A DNA stretch of 64,000 nt from Leptobrachium leishanense (Eukaryota; Chordata; Amphibia; Anura; Megophryidae), in assembly GCA_009667805.1 (NCBI GenBank), contig CM019067.1, positions 158,491,049 through 158,555,048 of the forward strand, written 5' to 3'. Below are positions 35,658 through 48,175 of this stretch, piece by piece. Below the pieces are notes generated by a model. It was given only the letters and a program-made list of their open reading frames with translations. It searched no databases and had not been told where the DNA came from. Position numbers and translations under genes: made by a program. Position 1 is the first letter of the stretch; every line of letters starts with the position of its first letter.

Positions 35658-36134
35658 GCATCTTTCCTTGTTATCGCCTCAACTGTTGCTAGGCAAGATA
35701 AACACAATAAAAAACTGATCATTTGTTTTGGACACTGTCCAGAAATCTGATAAGGAGGTGCTGTAATTCACTGTCCACAATTGTCTGGCAGCACCATGCT
35801 GCTTCTTCATGTAGGACAAATAGATGGCAAACAAAACTGCCAAGGTTAGCAGTTGAGGTTTGAATGTAGATAGTGTCTGCGTCACACACCAGGTAAAAAA
35901 ACAACAACAATAGAGGATCATACAATGGGGTAATCATAAATCCTTCAAGAGAACTGAGTTTAACCAAAAAAATACTACAAAAATATAACGATATGCGAAA
36001 ATGCACTATATAAAGGACTGAACAATAGTATTTATTCAATAGCAAAAATAATACGTACAAAACAAAGGACACACAAAAAGTATCAACAGGTGAACAGTGG
36101 TGAGTTGAAATACCAGCAGTAACACTGGATATAC
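35658..36134. other. Unassigned sequence
   Basis: The overlapping minus-strand frames at 35679-36150 have no recognisable domain, and the longer one (143 codons) runs across the edge of the next MITE, so I do not call a gene. Confidence 0.4.
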
Positions 36135-36137
36135 TGT

Positions 36138-37038
36138 CAGAGTTATTCAAAGAGATCCGAATTGTGGCCGAAAGGTAACCGAACAGTGAAATTCAGCATA
36201 CAGTTACCTTTCCTGGCCATTCGGCTATTCAGAGAGCAGGCAGTTCGCCAAATGTTGGCGAATTGCCTGCACATACGGTGCCTGTTCGTTGCCTGCTCGA
36301 GGGCAGTGAAATCCCCATAGAGAAGCAATGCTTCCTCTATTCAGAGAACAAAAACCAAGAGTGAAAATTTGCCAAATTGCCCTGCTGGTGGTTTTATTCG
36401 ACAGGTTTATTCAGGAGAATCCCATAGGCTTCGATGTTAAAAATATTCCTGTTTTAATCCAATATCTAATAAACTGTTGAGTATAATATTCTGTAGTAAA
36501 AAGTCTCTTTATGTATAGATTTTTTAGGATCTTTTAGGCATTTTTTGGGATTTTTTAGTGAATAATTGTTTTCGAGTGTTTTTTTTTTTAAATCGTTTTT
36601 CTTTTTTCTGTAACAGCCCTTTTTATTATCATTCATTGGACCTTATGTGTAAATTCCAGACATTTTCATTCAGTAGTTTCTTTGCAAACAGCGTTTCACT
36701 TTTCAAACATTCAAGCGTACTGTTTTTTTTTCACTCCATTCGTCTGCGGTGTCGGCTTTTTCCGGCAGCTGCTTTGCGCTATAATCGACGGCTGCTCGGG
36801 TTTCTCTGGCATGTTCGGTGGGGTTAATTCTGATGTTTTTGGTATGCATTCACCGGGTTTTGCGGTGAGTGTTCGTCGGGTTGTGCGCGCGGCTTTTCCC
36901 AGCACTACGATGGCCCTGTGGTGCTTGCTGAATACACCACAGGGTCGCCGAAATGAGATTGCCAAAGCGCACCGAATTGAAGAGAACGAAAAGTCACCGA
37001 ACGTGCGGTGACTTTTCGATTCTCTTTGAATAACCCTG
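36138..37038. mobile_element. CAGGGTTATTC-type MITE, long form
   Basis: The ends cagagttattcaaagagat and, inverted, cagggttattcaaagagaa are flanked by TGT on both sides. It contains hairpins such as aaaagtcaccga / gcggtgactttt near the right end and the aaggtaaccgaacagtga segment at the left. Same family as 41398-42268 and 52072-54205. Frames within it lie on both strands and have no domain. Confidence 0.78.
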
Positions 37039-37117
37039 TGTATGTTGTATAGACTCAAATAAGGAAGTATAGGAAGTACATATGGAATAGAGAACGCACC
37101 TTTCCTGTATCCTCCTG

Positions 37118-38140
37118 AAAGTACCAGTGGGGTACCTCAGGGGTCAGTACAAGGACCCATTCTCTTTAATATTTTTATTAGTGATATTGCAGAAGGTATT
37201 AATGGAAAAGTATGTCTTTTTGCTGATGACACAAAAATTTGCAACAGGGTTGACGTTCCTGGAGGGATCAGCCAAATGACAAATGATTTAGGTAAACTAA
37301 AAAAATGGTCAGAGTTGTGGCAATTGAGTTTTAATGTGGATAAGTGCAAGATAATGCACCTGGGGCGTAAAAACCCAAGGGCTGAATATAGAATATTTGA
37401 TACAGTCCTAACCTCAACATCTGAGGAAAGGGATTTAGGGGTCATTATTTCAGAGGATCTAAGGGTAAGTAGTCAATGTAATAGAGCAGCAGGAAATGCT
37501 AGCAGAATGCTTGGTTGTGTAGGGAGAGGTATTAGCAGTAGGAAAAGGGAAGTGCTCATGCCACTGTACAGAGCACTGGTGAGACCTCACTTGGAGTACT
37601 GTGTGCAGTACTGGAGACCGTATCTCCAGAAGGATATAGACATCTTAGAGAGAGTTCAGAGAAGGGCTACTAAAATGGTGTACGGCTTGAAGGAGAAAAG
37701 TTACCAGGAAAGGCTTAATGATCTTAACATGTACAGCTTGGAAAAAAGATGAGACAGAGGAGATATGATAGAAACATTTAAATACGTAAAGGGAATCCAC
37801 AAGGTAGAGGAAGGGAGTATATTTAAAAGGAAACAAAATAGCAAAACAAGAGGACATAGTCTTAGATTAGAGGGGCAAAGGTTTAAAAGTAACATCAGGA
37901 AGCATTATTTTACTGAGCGGGTGGTGGATACATGGAACAGTCTTCCAGTAGAAGTGGTAGAGGCCAAAACAGTAATTGAATTTAAGCAAGCATGGGATAG
38001 GCATAAGGCTATCCTAGACAAAAGATAAATCCAGGTCAAGTATCCATGTAATTGGGCAGACTAGATGGGCCGAAAGGTTCTTATCTGCCGACATTTTTCT
38101 ATGTTTCTATGTTTCTATGTTTCTATGTTTCTATATACAC
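37118..38140 (+). mobile_element. CR1 LINE, 5'-truncated
   Basis: Plus-strand CR1 from the reverse transcriptase palm to the 3' end. It finishes with aacctttcggcccat-type sequence (here on the other strand) and several copies of tttctatg. It is highly similar to the coding part at 16083-17005. Truncated at the same general position, just upstream of the GVPQG motif. Confidence 0.92.
37127..38028 (+). pseudogene. CR1 reverse transcriptase, C-terminal part
   Basis: The frame reads GVPQGSVQGPILFNIFISD, the FADD box in CLFADDTKIC, the RPHLEYCVQYWRPY block and the terminal DTWNSLPVEVVEAK. One TGA at 37750-37752 interrupts it where the other copy has CGA, consistent with CpG decay. After the stop the frame continues to the true C-terminus at 38028 (RHKAILDKR). 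Endonuclease and N-terminal RT regions are missing. Confidence 0.92.
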
Positions 38141-38205
38141 ATGGAAGGAGCAAAGCCTGTTCATTCGTTTGTAAATACAATTTTTTCAATTTTGATAATT
38201 CTAAC

Positions 38206-38364
38206 AGGGTTATTCAGAGAGCGTGAAAAGCAGGAGAATGGCCAAACCAGAAAAATTCTCCCTTTCATCTCACTTTCCAAATCGGCTATTTTGACCTAGA
38301 ATTTTTCATTCTCCAGTCATTCTCCAGTCATTCTCCTGCTTTTCACGCACTCTGAATAACCCTG
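38206..38364. mobile_element. Short CAGGGTTATTC-type MITE, TSD TAA
   Basis: 159 bp with ends cagggttattcagagagcgt and its partner cactctgaataaccctg, flanked by TAA on both sides. The arms extend inwards as gaaaagcaggagaatg and cattctcctgcttttc, so it is almost one hairpin. Confidence 0.85.
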
Positions 38365-38685
38365 TAAGTCCTTTCCAGTTATGCAGTTTATTTTAACAAC
38401 ATATATGCAGGGATACTGCTGGCATATTCAGTCACCACTTTTCACTTATTGATACTTTTTGTGTGTCTTTTGTTTTGTGCGTATTATTTTTGATATTGAA
38501 TAAATACTATTGTTCAGTCCTTTATAGTACATTTTTGCATATCTTTATATTCACCCACCAGGTGCCTACCTTAACCTCTTAATGACAGAGAATGCAGAGG
38601 AAATGTTGGTTTATCCTGTAATGTGTCAATAGCAATAGTAAACGGTTTTTTATACACTGAAGTTTTGCATTCTTGGAGGGATTTA

Positions 38686-39231
38686 TTCAGCTCCTTCACT
38701 GCCTAGTCATTTCACCCCTGTGTAAATGTAGCTCATTTTGACCATTTTGTTTTCATGTTTAAACACAATTTGTTTTATTTTAAGACCCAGGCAAATTACA
38801 TAATATTCTTATTTTTAGCAGACTCGACAGATTCAAAATATAACATGATTATGTGTATATGTCATGTTGCGCCGGAAATGTTATAACAATTTTTTTTTAA
38901 AAAAATTTGAATTTCCATTCAGATTTCAATCATTTACATCTTGTACAATTATATTTATCACAATTTATCAAAAATTATCATTTAAACCTTTGTGGTTATA
39001 AATTCCTCTGTTCCTGTTTCTGAAGTCATCACGTGCACTCGAGATGACAACAGAAAGCGGGGGGAGGTTCCAAGCACGGTCTAACTTCCAGGAAGTCAGT
39101 CCCCTGAAATTCCCTCCGAAGAGCAGAGATCTCCCCCAGCGCTGCTGGTAGTGATGTTTTGGTACGTCCTCTTAATGTTGCGGTGAAACACTAGGACTTC
39201 CCCCAAATGTCATCCGCAGCCAACAGTTTAA
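38686..39231 (+). mobile_element. Diverged family B relative
   Basis: The run tcactgcctagtcatttcac, then agctcattttgaccattttg, then the gacccaggcaaattacata block follows the order of family B's AT-rich half. The right edge gcagccaacagtttaa resembles family B's right end. The left TTAA has been lost. Confidence 0.5.
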
Positions 39232-39387
39232 GCAGAAATTGGGTAGTAGTAGTGTTTAGTTTAATAATAAAATAACTTTTTCAGTTTTATATTTTTTTTA
39301 TACTGAATAATGTATACCTCTTGTGTCTAAATTCTAGATTACACTTGTAATTTGAATTTAGTTTCAAACTGGCCAATTTATTTGACT

Positions 39388-40536
39388 TAGAGATGTGCAT
39401 TTGTTTCGGAAAAATTCTGAATATGTAACGAAATTTGATAATTCGTACTTCGGAAGTACTTCCGAATAACGGATCGATACAATACGAATTCGAAACGAAA
39501 CAGTATATAACGAATTTATTTAGTTTTACACTGTGTCATCATCATAAAAGAAAAATTTTAATAATTGATATCAACTATCGAATTTGAAATGAGCTATCAA
39601 ATTGATATTAACTATCGAATTTGAAATGAACTATCAAATACTTATCAACTATCAAATTTGAAATGAACTATCAAATACATATTAACTATCAAATTTGAAA
39701 TGAACTATCAAATACATATCAACTATCTAATTTGAAATGAACTATCAAATACATATCAACTATCGAATTTGAAATGAACTATCAAATACAGATCAACTAT
39801 CGAATTTGAAATGAACTATCAAATATATATCAACTATCGAATTTGAAATGAACTATCAAATACATATCAACAATCGAATTTGAAATGAACTATCGAATTG
39901 ATATCAACTATCGAATTTGAAATGAACTATAGAATTGATATCAACTATCGAATTTTAAATGAACTATCGAATTGATATCAACTATTGAATCTGAAATGAA
40001 TTATCAAATGGATGTGAACTATCGAATTTGAAATGAACTATCAAAATGATATCAACTATCGAATTTGAAATGAACTATAAAATTGATATCAACTATCGAA
40101 TTTGAAATGAACTATCAAACTGATATCAACTATCGAATTGATCTTAACTTAAAATACAAGTAATAGTCAGCAAAGGACTTTATGAAAAAATTAATTTTGT
40201 TTCACTGTTTAATTTGACTCAAATACTAAATCTGTGACACCGCTTAAAATTTAACCGTAGCGTTTCTTTTAACAGCAAAATTTGATTAATTGGGGTTTTA
40301 TTTAGTGATCCAAAATTCGAATTGATATCGACTTTCGAATTGATATATGAAATCCGAATCGATACGAAATTTCAAATTGATTCGAAATTTAAAATCGATT
40401 CGAAAATTTAAAATCGATCCAAAATTAAACGACATACGAAACGAAATTAGCTACGAAATTCCGAATAACGAAATAATTTGAAAACGTAATGAAACGAAAC
40501 TAAACAAAACAAATTTTTCAGCCATGTACATCCCTA
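39388..40536. mobile_element. Non-autonomous hAT with perfect 8-bp TSD
   Basis: The ends tagagatgtgcat and atgtacatcccta are flanked by ATTTGACT at 39380-39387 and 40537-40544. Same family as 1841-2503 but longer, because the internal array is expanded. Subterminal CGAAT-rich segments are conserved. There is no transposase. Confidence 0.92.
39568..40145. repeat. ~36-bp subterminal minisatellite of the hAT element
   Basis: About 15 units of the form atcaactatcgaatttgaaa followed by tgaactatcaaatacat. The homologous array in 1841-2503 has only about four units, so the array length accounts for most of the size difference between the copies. Confidence 0.9.
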
Positions 40537-40694
40537 ATTTGACTCATTGATAGAAATGTTTGTATGGTTTATTCCCTATTTATAGGATTGTCCATATTTT
40601 GAAGGTAGTAGTGCCATATAGACATATTCCTACTCATGACGTTTCCAGTCTGCTGCCTCACCAGCTTGAAATGTCACCAGCTGTCACTGGTCCC

Positions 40695-41000
40695 TAGAGG
40701 TGTGCACGGCTGAAAAATTTGTTTTGAATCGTATAGAAAAAATTCTGTCCGAAACTAAATTAGTTGTGCTATTGATTTGTTTCATTAATTCAGATCAATT
40801 TGGTTTGTTTCAATTCGGATCTATACGGACGGAAAAAGAAACAATAAATGCTGCTCAATTAGTCTTAGATTAGGGTTTGAAATGAGGGTTAGACGCTAGG
40901 ATTAGAAATTAGTTTTAGACTATGGTTTGAAGTTAGGATTAGATGATTAGGGTTAGACAATAGACATTAGGGTTAGAAATTAGGGCTGGAGGAGCTAGCG
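40695..41000. mobile_element. Possible hAT left end and degenerate GGGTTAG repeat
   Basis: Starts tagaggtgtgcacggctgaa, nearly the same as the left end at 19062. I could not find a matching right end. Downstream is a degenerate array of gggttagaaattag-like words (40860-41000, continuing at 41340-41395 and 42280-42450), into which other repeats have inserted. Confidence 0.45.
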
Positions 41001-41122
41001 TTTAGAAGATAGGTGTTATGCTGCAACCAGTCCCTTACCCTCGTGGACCGCTCGCCCTCCTGTCGAGACCCGGCCGGCTCCAGTATTCAGCCCCTCAGGG
41101 CCAGGAAGATTCTTCTCCATCA

Positions 41123-41240
41123 CTGACTTTGCATTCCAGCCGCCAGCCCTTGACCATTGCCTGTAGCTGACTCTGCATTCCAGCCGCCAGACCTCGACCT
41201 TTCCCTGTATCATGACTCTGCATACCAGCCACCAGTCCTC
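41123..41240. repeat. Three-copy ~50-bp tandem repeat
   Basis: The phrase tgactctgcattccagccgc recurs three times with substitutions (gactttgcattccagccgc, gactctgcataccagccac), each followed by a ctcgacc-like segment. Confidence 0.7.
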
Positions 41241-41397
41241 GTTTGCCTCATGCCTGCACCCTTTACCTTGTTGGCGGTATTCTTCTAGAAATTTAAGGTA
41301 ACGCCTTCCAGCATACTTCGCATCCTGAACTCCATCAACCCTAACCTGACAATAGGGTTAGTTGAGGGTTAGAAACTAAAGTTAGGAATTAGTCTTA

Positions 41398-42268
41398 CAG
41401 GGTTATTCAAAGAGCTCCGAATTGCTTGAGAAAGGTAACCGAACGCTGAAAATCAGCGTTCGGTTACCTTTCCTGGCCATTCGGCTATCCAGAGAGCAGG
41501 CAATTCGCCAAATCCTAGCGAATTGCCTGAACATATGGTGCCTGTTCGAGGGCAGTGAAAACCCCATGAAAAGCACTGCTTCGGCTATTCAGAGAACACA
41601 AACCAGCAGTGAAAGGTTCCCCTAATGTCCTGCCATTCGGTGGTTTCATGCGGCAAATTTATTCAGGAGAATCCCATAGGCTTCAATGTTAAAAATATTC
41701 CCGTTTTAATTCAATATCTAATAAACCGTTCATTATAAAATTCTGCAGTAAAGAGTCTCTTTATTTATAGATTTTTTGGGATATTTTAAGCATTTTTCAG
41801 AATTTTTTTTTTTTAAAGTCCGATTTTTTTTAAGTTTACTTATTTTTTCTGTAACAGCCCTCTTTATTATCATTCCCTGGACCTCATATGCAAATTTCAG
41901 AAATTTTCGCTCAGTAGTTTCCTTGCAAACAGCGCTTCATTTTCAAACATTCACACAAACTGTTTTGCTAATTTATTCACTGCCTCGTCTGCGGTCTCGG
42001 CTGCTTCACTGCGTGTGATTGGCTCCTGCTCGGGTTTTTCGACGGGTTAATCCAGATGTTTTTGGGGGTTTTCGGCGTGCATTCGGTGGGTTTTGCGGTA
42101 CATTTTCGTCAGGTTGCGGTAGCTTTTCCCTGCAATTCGGGGACCCTGTGGTGCTTGCTGAATACACCGCAGGGTAACTGAAATGGGTTCGGCAAAAGGA
42201 ACCGAATTGAAGAGAACGAAAAGTCACCGAATGTGCGGTGACTTTTCGAATCTCTTTGAATTACCCTG
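41398..42268. mobile_element. CAGGGTTATTC-type MITE, TSD TTA
   Basis: 871 bp flanked by TTA on both sides. Ends cagggttattcaaagagctc and ctctttgaattaccctg. Near the left end aggtaaccgaacgctga pairs with tcagcgttcggttacct; near the right end aaaagtcaccga pairs with cggtgactttt. It has an uninterrupted aaagtccgattttttttaag segment that is the empty counterpart of the family B insertion at 52533. Confidence 0.85.
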
Positions 42269-43149
42269 TTAGACTTAGATTTTGTTTTGAAATAACAGTT
42301 AGAAGTTAGCCTTAAGAAATACAGTTAAAATAGAAAGATTAGGGTTAAAAACTAAAGCTAGAAATTAGAGTTAGAAGCTAGCCTTAGCAATTAGGGTGAG
42401 GAATTATGGTTATGAATTTAGTGTTATAAGTCAGCGTTAGAAATTATATAATTTAGCTAAGTATGACAATATGTTAGATTATTTTAATAAAGGACTCTGA
42501 GTCTAGTATTGCAAACTCTTGTCTCACTTTATTTAACAGCAGAAGGGAAAAACAACTTAATAAAATGATGCACAGAAAACGGTTTCGCGCACTAATTCCC
42601 TTTCTGGGCAGCTACTTAAACCAAAAGTATCCAGCCCTCTTCATGTATAAAACATAACAAGAAAAAAAGGTTGTCATTTGCGCTTATCCCTATCCCCTAG
42701 CTCTATGTGTAGCAAAACAACAAAGGTTTTAGTTTACTTAAATGGCCATTGAAGTGTTAAGACAACTCACAGCTTCACTTCACCTCACCTAAGGTGGGTC
42801 CTAACCTAATGCAACCAAAAATTGCTCACAGCAACTACATATCCTCCTACTGCTTCTCAGCTAAGAGACAAAAAATGGTGGGTTTATATTTATACCCTCA
42901 CCAAGACATTTCCAATTTGGGATTGACATGGATGGGACAGGGCTTGTGACGGCTGGGGGCATGGCTTCTCTGCACAGCGCTGATCTCTCCCCAAAACATA
43001 TCGTTGATTAGTCCGCAATAAAGACAGGTCCTGTGCCATGGCTCCACCACCTCTTGTCCCAAACTGTAGAAGATTTGTTAATCCGCACATGAATACATGA
43101 TAAAAATTCTGCCAACAGTGTCGCATCACGAGATGTTCTTAAAAGTGTT
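42269..43149. other. Unassigned, probably old repeat
   Basis: Remaining GGGTTAG-like words are followed by sequence with no recognised family. No gene is supported. Confidence 0.4.
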
Positions 43150-43680
43150 GCACCACACTTATTATTCACCCCACCGGTTATATAAAATGGGTTTGAAGCC
43201 TGTCCGTCAGGTTTTAAATGCACAGACAAACATGTTGACTTATACCATTGTTTTTGGAGTTGCCCCATGATTCAAATATTTTGGTCCATCATCATTTATC
43301 CTCTCCATAAACTCTCCCTACCTTTATCACCTGGTTTTCTCATTCTCCCATTCCCATTCCCTCTCTAAAGATTAAACATAAAAACTTTTTGTCCTTGGGA
43401 GCAGCCATTGGCCGCAAAACTATTTTACAGACATGGAATCAACCTGCTCTGGTCCCCCCTCTCTTCTTTAGGCTAAATTAAACTATCTTTTTTGCGTGGA
43501 CTGGTTCCATACACTTATCAATAAAGAAACTCAGGCTAAAATATTTGTCAGTACCTGGCAATGTTACTTCCCATCCTTATCATTATCCATGCGAACAACA
43601 ATCCAATCAAATCTCAATATATGGCTTAGTACTCTGCAGAGAGGGTGGCAGGTCATGATCCTCTACAATCTTTGACCTAA
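43150..43680 (+). pseudogene. L1 ORF2 C-terminal remnant
   Basis: Three plus-strand frames each carry a piece of the L1 ORF2 C-terminus. One around 43215-43300 reads KCTDKHVDLYHCFWSCPMIQ, followed by IFW, the Cys/His-rich knuckle of L1 ORF2. Another around 43370-43470 reads KIKHKNFLSLGAAIGRKTIL, then QTWNQPALVPP, typical of the region just downstream. Frame changes and stops separate them. Only about 500 bp of the ~3.8-kb ORF is present. It is dead. Confidence 0.72.
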
Positions 43681-44009
43681 TGCCTTGTCCTGAGTAAATA
43701 AATGCCAAACAGGACAGTAAAGGAAGAACAATATTGAGCCTAGTGCAAGGTAGAGCCCAAATCAAGGGATAAATCCCCAGGCAAAGACCACTGAATACAT
43801 TTCTTCTCCTTATAGATGCTCTTGACAAAGCCGTGATAGGATTGGCGAAATGCATGTCGAGCGCTTTAAATGGTGCTGGATATTTTGTTTTAATAGTTCA
43901 CTACATAGGGAGGAGAAATTTATTCAATAGTCTTGGGGCAAGGCTTAGGGAGAGTGTTAGAAATCATGGAGATTTAGGACCAGAAAATTGGGAGTTTGTC
44001 TGCTTGCAA

Positions 44010-44650
44010 TTAACCTCTTGGCTGCTAAGGGCACGCTCAGCGTGTCCTGCCAAGTGCACCTCCCGTGGATTCCGGCTGATTGCTGGCCCCCCCGGGGCAG
44101 GCTGACATCTTGCATGTCAGCCCGGCACTCCGGGACCCCGAGGGGGAAGATAGATGTCATCAAAAGAAAAAAAAGTTTTTTTTGTTTGATTTGTTAATGC
44201 AGCAATATTGTTCCTATTTCAATTATAATGTGAACAATAATGCGGCACTAACGATTTTTGTATGCGGTCCGTTTGATAAAAATAGCAAAATTTTCCCCCA
44301 AAAAATGTAACAAGTCCCCATTTCTAATTTTTTTAACAAGCGCACCCATAGAAAATATAACCGCAAACGATCGCATGTTAAAATGTGAAAAAAAACACTT
44401 TATACATTGTAAATTATTGAAAATTCAAATTGTATTGCATTTTTTGTTATAATATACAGACAGGACATGACGTATACATATAATCATGATATATTATGAA
44501 TCTGCTGAGTCTGCCGGAAAGAACGATATATAGTATGTCTGGGTCATATATTAAAATAAGGCTTCAAAACGCAGTTAAACATGATGAGCGAAACCGGTAA
44601 AAATGAGCTCAGCACAGAGGCGTGAAATGGCTCAGCAGCGAAAGGGTTAA
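44010..44650 (-). mobile_element. Family B TTAA element, internally deleted
   Basis: TTAA at 44010-44013 and 44647-44650. Left end TTAACCTCTTGGCTGC, right end GCAGCGAAAGGGTTAA. It keeps the cacgctcagcgtg and gacatcttgcatgtc palindromes and the AT-rich half, but jumps from gagggggaagatagatgtca directly to an A-rich tract, so the 83-bp hairpin is deleted. Confidence 0.85.
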
Positions 44651-44810
44651 TGAGATTATTCTCCTATGGATGCTATAGCATTTTGGTCTAGTTCTATGGT
44701 TGTTCAGTGTCAGGAAAGATTTGTGTAAGGCAGTGACATGCATTTAGGTCAGTGGCTGGTGAGGCACTGGCTAGTATCAGAGCCAGATATACACAGGTTA
44801 CGTATGTGCA

Positions 44811-45258
44811 GGTTCAGTGCTCCCTAGGATCTGGCTGCTCTCAGTTCTCCCAGGATCTGGCTGCTCTCAGTGCTCCCCAGGAACTGGCTGTTAAGTGCTT
44901 CCCAGGAACTGGCTGTTAAGTGCTTCCCAGGAACTGGCTGTTAAGTGCTCCCCAGGATCTGGCTTCTCTCAGTGCTTACCAGGATCTGGCTGTTCAGCGC
45001 TCCCCAGGATCTGGCTGCTCTCAGTGCTCCCCAGGAACTGGCTGCTGTTCAGTGCTCCCCAGGATCTGGCTGTTCAGTGCTCCCCACGTTCTGGCTGCTC
45101 TTAATGCTCCCCAGGAACTGGCTGCTGTCAGTGCTCTCCAGGAACTGGCTGTTCTCAGTGCTCCCCAGGAACTGGCTTCTCTCAGTGCTCCTCAGGAACA
45201 AGGCTGCTCTCAGTGCTCCCCAGGATCTGGCTGTTCAGTGCTCCACAGGATCCCCAGC
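44811..45258. repeat. ~26-29 bp minisatellite
   Basis: About 16 units of caggatctggctgctctcag followed by tgctccc, with variants caggaactggctgttaagtg. Unit length varies because the linker is either ctctcag or ttcag. The three overlapping plus frames of up to 156 codons are repeat by-products. Confidence 0.92.
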
Positions 45259-48175
45259 AAATTGCGTAGGCTCAGGCTGCTGGAGGAAGAAAAAAAAAGA
45301 ATGGTGCGGTGCACAGAGGACGAACAGGGCCGACTGCGGGGTAACGAGGAGCAAGTAAGTTTTACTGCAGCTGCCCTTAATGGCAGGTGAGGCTCTGTCT
45401 CACCTGCCGCCCCTGATTGATCGCACGTCCCTGGTGTAAGGTGCCATTATGTATTAAATCTATCATATGCACCTCCCTCCCAATTCCTTTTTTTTTTTTT
45501 CAGACTTCAATACCTTAAAATTCTACTTATCTATTCCACTTTGTGATTAATTGTTTATTTATTATGTGTTTGTTTCTATTTGTCAAATAAAGTTTAAACT
45601 ATATTTTAGACACCTGACCAGGTTATAGGCTTGTTTTTCTTTCATCTTATTTTTGTTTCTATCATTATGGGACTATCAGCAATGCAGTTTTGAAAAACAC
45701 AAATAAAAACTAAAAATAATATCTGTATGTGGCATAATGCCTGTATACAGAAATTACAGTAACACCTTGTAAACTGTATGTATTGTACAGGGATTTTTCA
45801 GTGATTTACCCCTCTGAAACCTATCCATAGATAGTACAGAGTGACCCCAGAACTATACCCATGTTCTCCACCTTTACTCTAACTTAACAAAATAAATATT
45901 AAACATGTAAATAAAATTCTAGTATAAATCTGCTTTTGCATTATTTGGTATTGTATCACCTCATCTTGTAAAGCATGCAGGGCTATATTACAGAAGAGAT
46001 GTTAATAGGGAGCTCCTAAGAACAACATTATGAGCTTGTATGTCTTAGTGGATGTATATTAATGGCTCTTGTGGAAATCAGACACTACATTAGCAGCCCA
46101 GCTTCAAATCTCAGGGAGCAACTAAAGGATACCAGCAGAAAGGCACTTGAAATCCGTGAAGAATGACTGTGAACCCTGGTCATGATTGCATGGACACATG
46201 ATCGTATGGACTCATGTACAGGAACTTTCAGCAAAAAAAACTGAATCCTATCCCCTATACCAGTGATCCCAGAGATCTCAGTGTATCCTGCCGTCTCCCA
46301 GGCTGTTGTAGTGCATCAGTAAATTTTGATGAACTTTTTGAATGTGAAAGCTACTCCTTGTAGCTTATTTAAACTAGTACCGGGTAGTCAAGCATATTAA
46401 CCTAAATTTACATATCATTAAATGCAGAATTGTTTCTGGTTTTCATTGTATTACAATGGAAAATTGTGCATAACATTTTTTTGGTAGTGAAAGGGTTAAG
46501 GCTGGTTAAATACTCTTTAAAAGAATTGCTTCAGGTTTACTCTAAAGACTTTTCTTGACCAACAATAGAATTCATAAATTCAAAATAGTTGGTGTCAAAT
46601 CCCTGTAAAGATCGTAGATAGATTAATCTTTCCTATAAAATAGTGTAGATGAATGTCGCATGTCGCAAATTAACCAAGAAAGAGTCAGAGTGGATATATA
46701 AATTAGACCCTAGGTGGAAAGGGATTGAATAATGAGATTGATATATTGGCTTTTATGAATTAAAGTGATATTTAATATGTCCCTTTTTTTAACTCTGTTG
46801 CTCTTCCTTCAAGGCTCTTCCCCTTTGTTTGAGGCGATCACCTTCATTTTCGATCCCCGCAAGTATGGACATTTTTGTGTTTTTCGTATATTTATTTGGC
46901 GGGTGACCGGAATTGAAGGAGGTTGCACAGGCTCCACAAAGTCTTCCTGATGGCATGAGTTGGCAGAATATTTAACTCAAAGAACGCACATGCGAGAATG
47001 ACGACAGTACAGAAGATGGGACCAGCTGTGCATGCACAGAAGATTTGGTAAGATTGAAAGGGAACGACGCATGTGCGAGATCTGGACATGCTTGATCTGC
47101 ACGTTCGACGCATGCATGGAAGATATGATGAGAATTTGGTTGGCGGAAGATTGGAGACGTCTGGATTGGATGAATAACAGCGGTTTAAAATCTAGGAAAT
47201 TAGATTGACTGTTTGTATCCTTCAAAAAGGGCCTGATTTTATTTAAGTATATACTCCTGAAGGGTGGGACATATGCTCCTACGAAACACATAGAGCTTGG
47301 AAACGGTGTGGTGAGAGAGAATCTCTTTGGACTTCACTTACCTGGCAATCTTTCCTGGTGGTGGGTCGGTGACTGGGCTATTGTGGGGATCTGAGCCACT
47401 GAGGCAAATGCATTTATGTGCTCTTATTTTAGGAGTTTGTTTTTGGCTTTTATATATATTTTATTTTGTTTTAAATTGACATCACAATATTCCTCTATCT
47501 CCTGATTTTTTTTCTGCAGATCGAATAGTGGAAAATCATTATATTTAATGGGGTAACCTGGGGTCCTTGTTGTATTGTTTTAATTAATTGTACAAACAGT
47601 GATCTTTGCCATTGCATGTGTTTATTATTTTTATATGTTATTTGGGGAATAAGGTGTCCTTTGGCTTTGGCTGCGGTGGGTTGTAAGACTTGACACATGC
47701 AATTTTCCTCCTTTTGCATGAGATGTTTAGTTTCTACAAGAGGTTAGTTATTTATTTGGACACCTGGAATAGGAGATGTTGCTATCCATTTTGTCATCTG
47801 GGTTTCTTCTAAAACAAACATGTATGTCCAACTAATTCTCTTCTAATTAGTCATTATTCTATTCACAAAAGACATTAGTCATTTTCCATTACACTTATTA
47901 CTGAGCACAGCAGATTTAAAGTTGCCTTGTCATTGATTAAAGTCTCAACGGACATTTGAATTAATGATGCTAATGATGGAAAGCTACATTCTGCATGCTA
48001 AAGAAGTAACTGTACAAACATGCCAGGGATTAAGTGTTTAGCATAATTGATTGCTATTCACTGAAAACTACCATTACATAATACCATATGAACCACAAGC
48101 AAATGTGTTAATTTTATTGTACATTTTGGGAAAGTTTAAATATTTTTTTGGAAATGTGATATTTTGATCGTACTT
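45259..48175. other. Long stretch without supported features
   Basis: I see no ORF with a domain. The segment 46965-47310 has several cgcatgcg/gcatgtgcg words and tacgaaacacatagagcttg, which recalls a common amphibian repeat, but no ends are clear. A solo tagtgaaagggttaa lies at about 46486-46500. Confidence 0.45.

Noticed and set aside
35719..36150. A 143-codon minus-strand frame
   Set aside because: It crosses the left border of the MITE at 36138 and has no domain; hydrophobic stretches arise from T-rich sequence.
40860..42450. TTAGGG-like words suggesting an interstitial telomere
   Set aside because: The words are irregular (gggttagaaattag, aggattag) and not a (TTAGGG)n run; the same degenerate motif appears near the hAT-like end at 54970.
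44895..45390. Overlapping open frames of up to 156 codons
   Set aside because: By-products of the ~27-bp minisatellite, again open in three frames.
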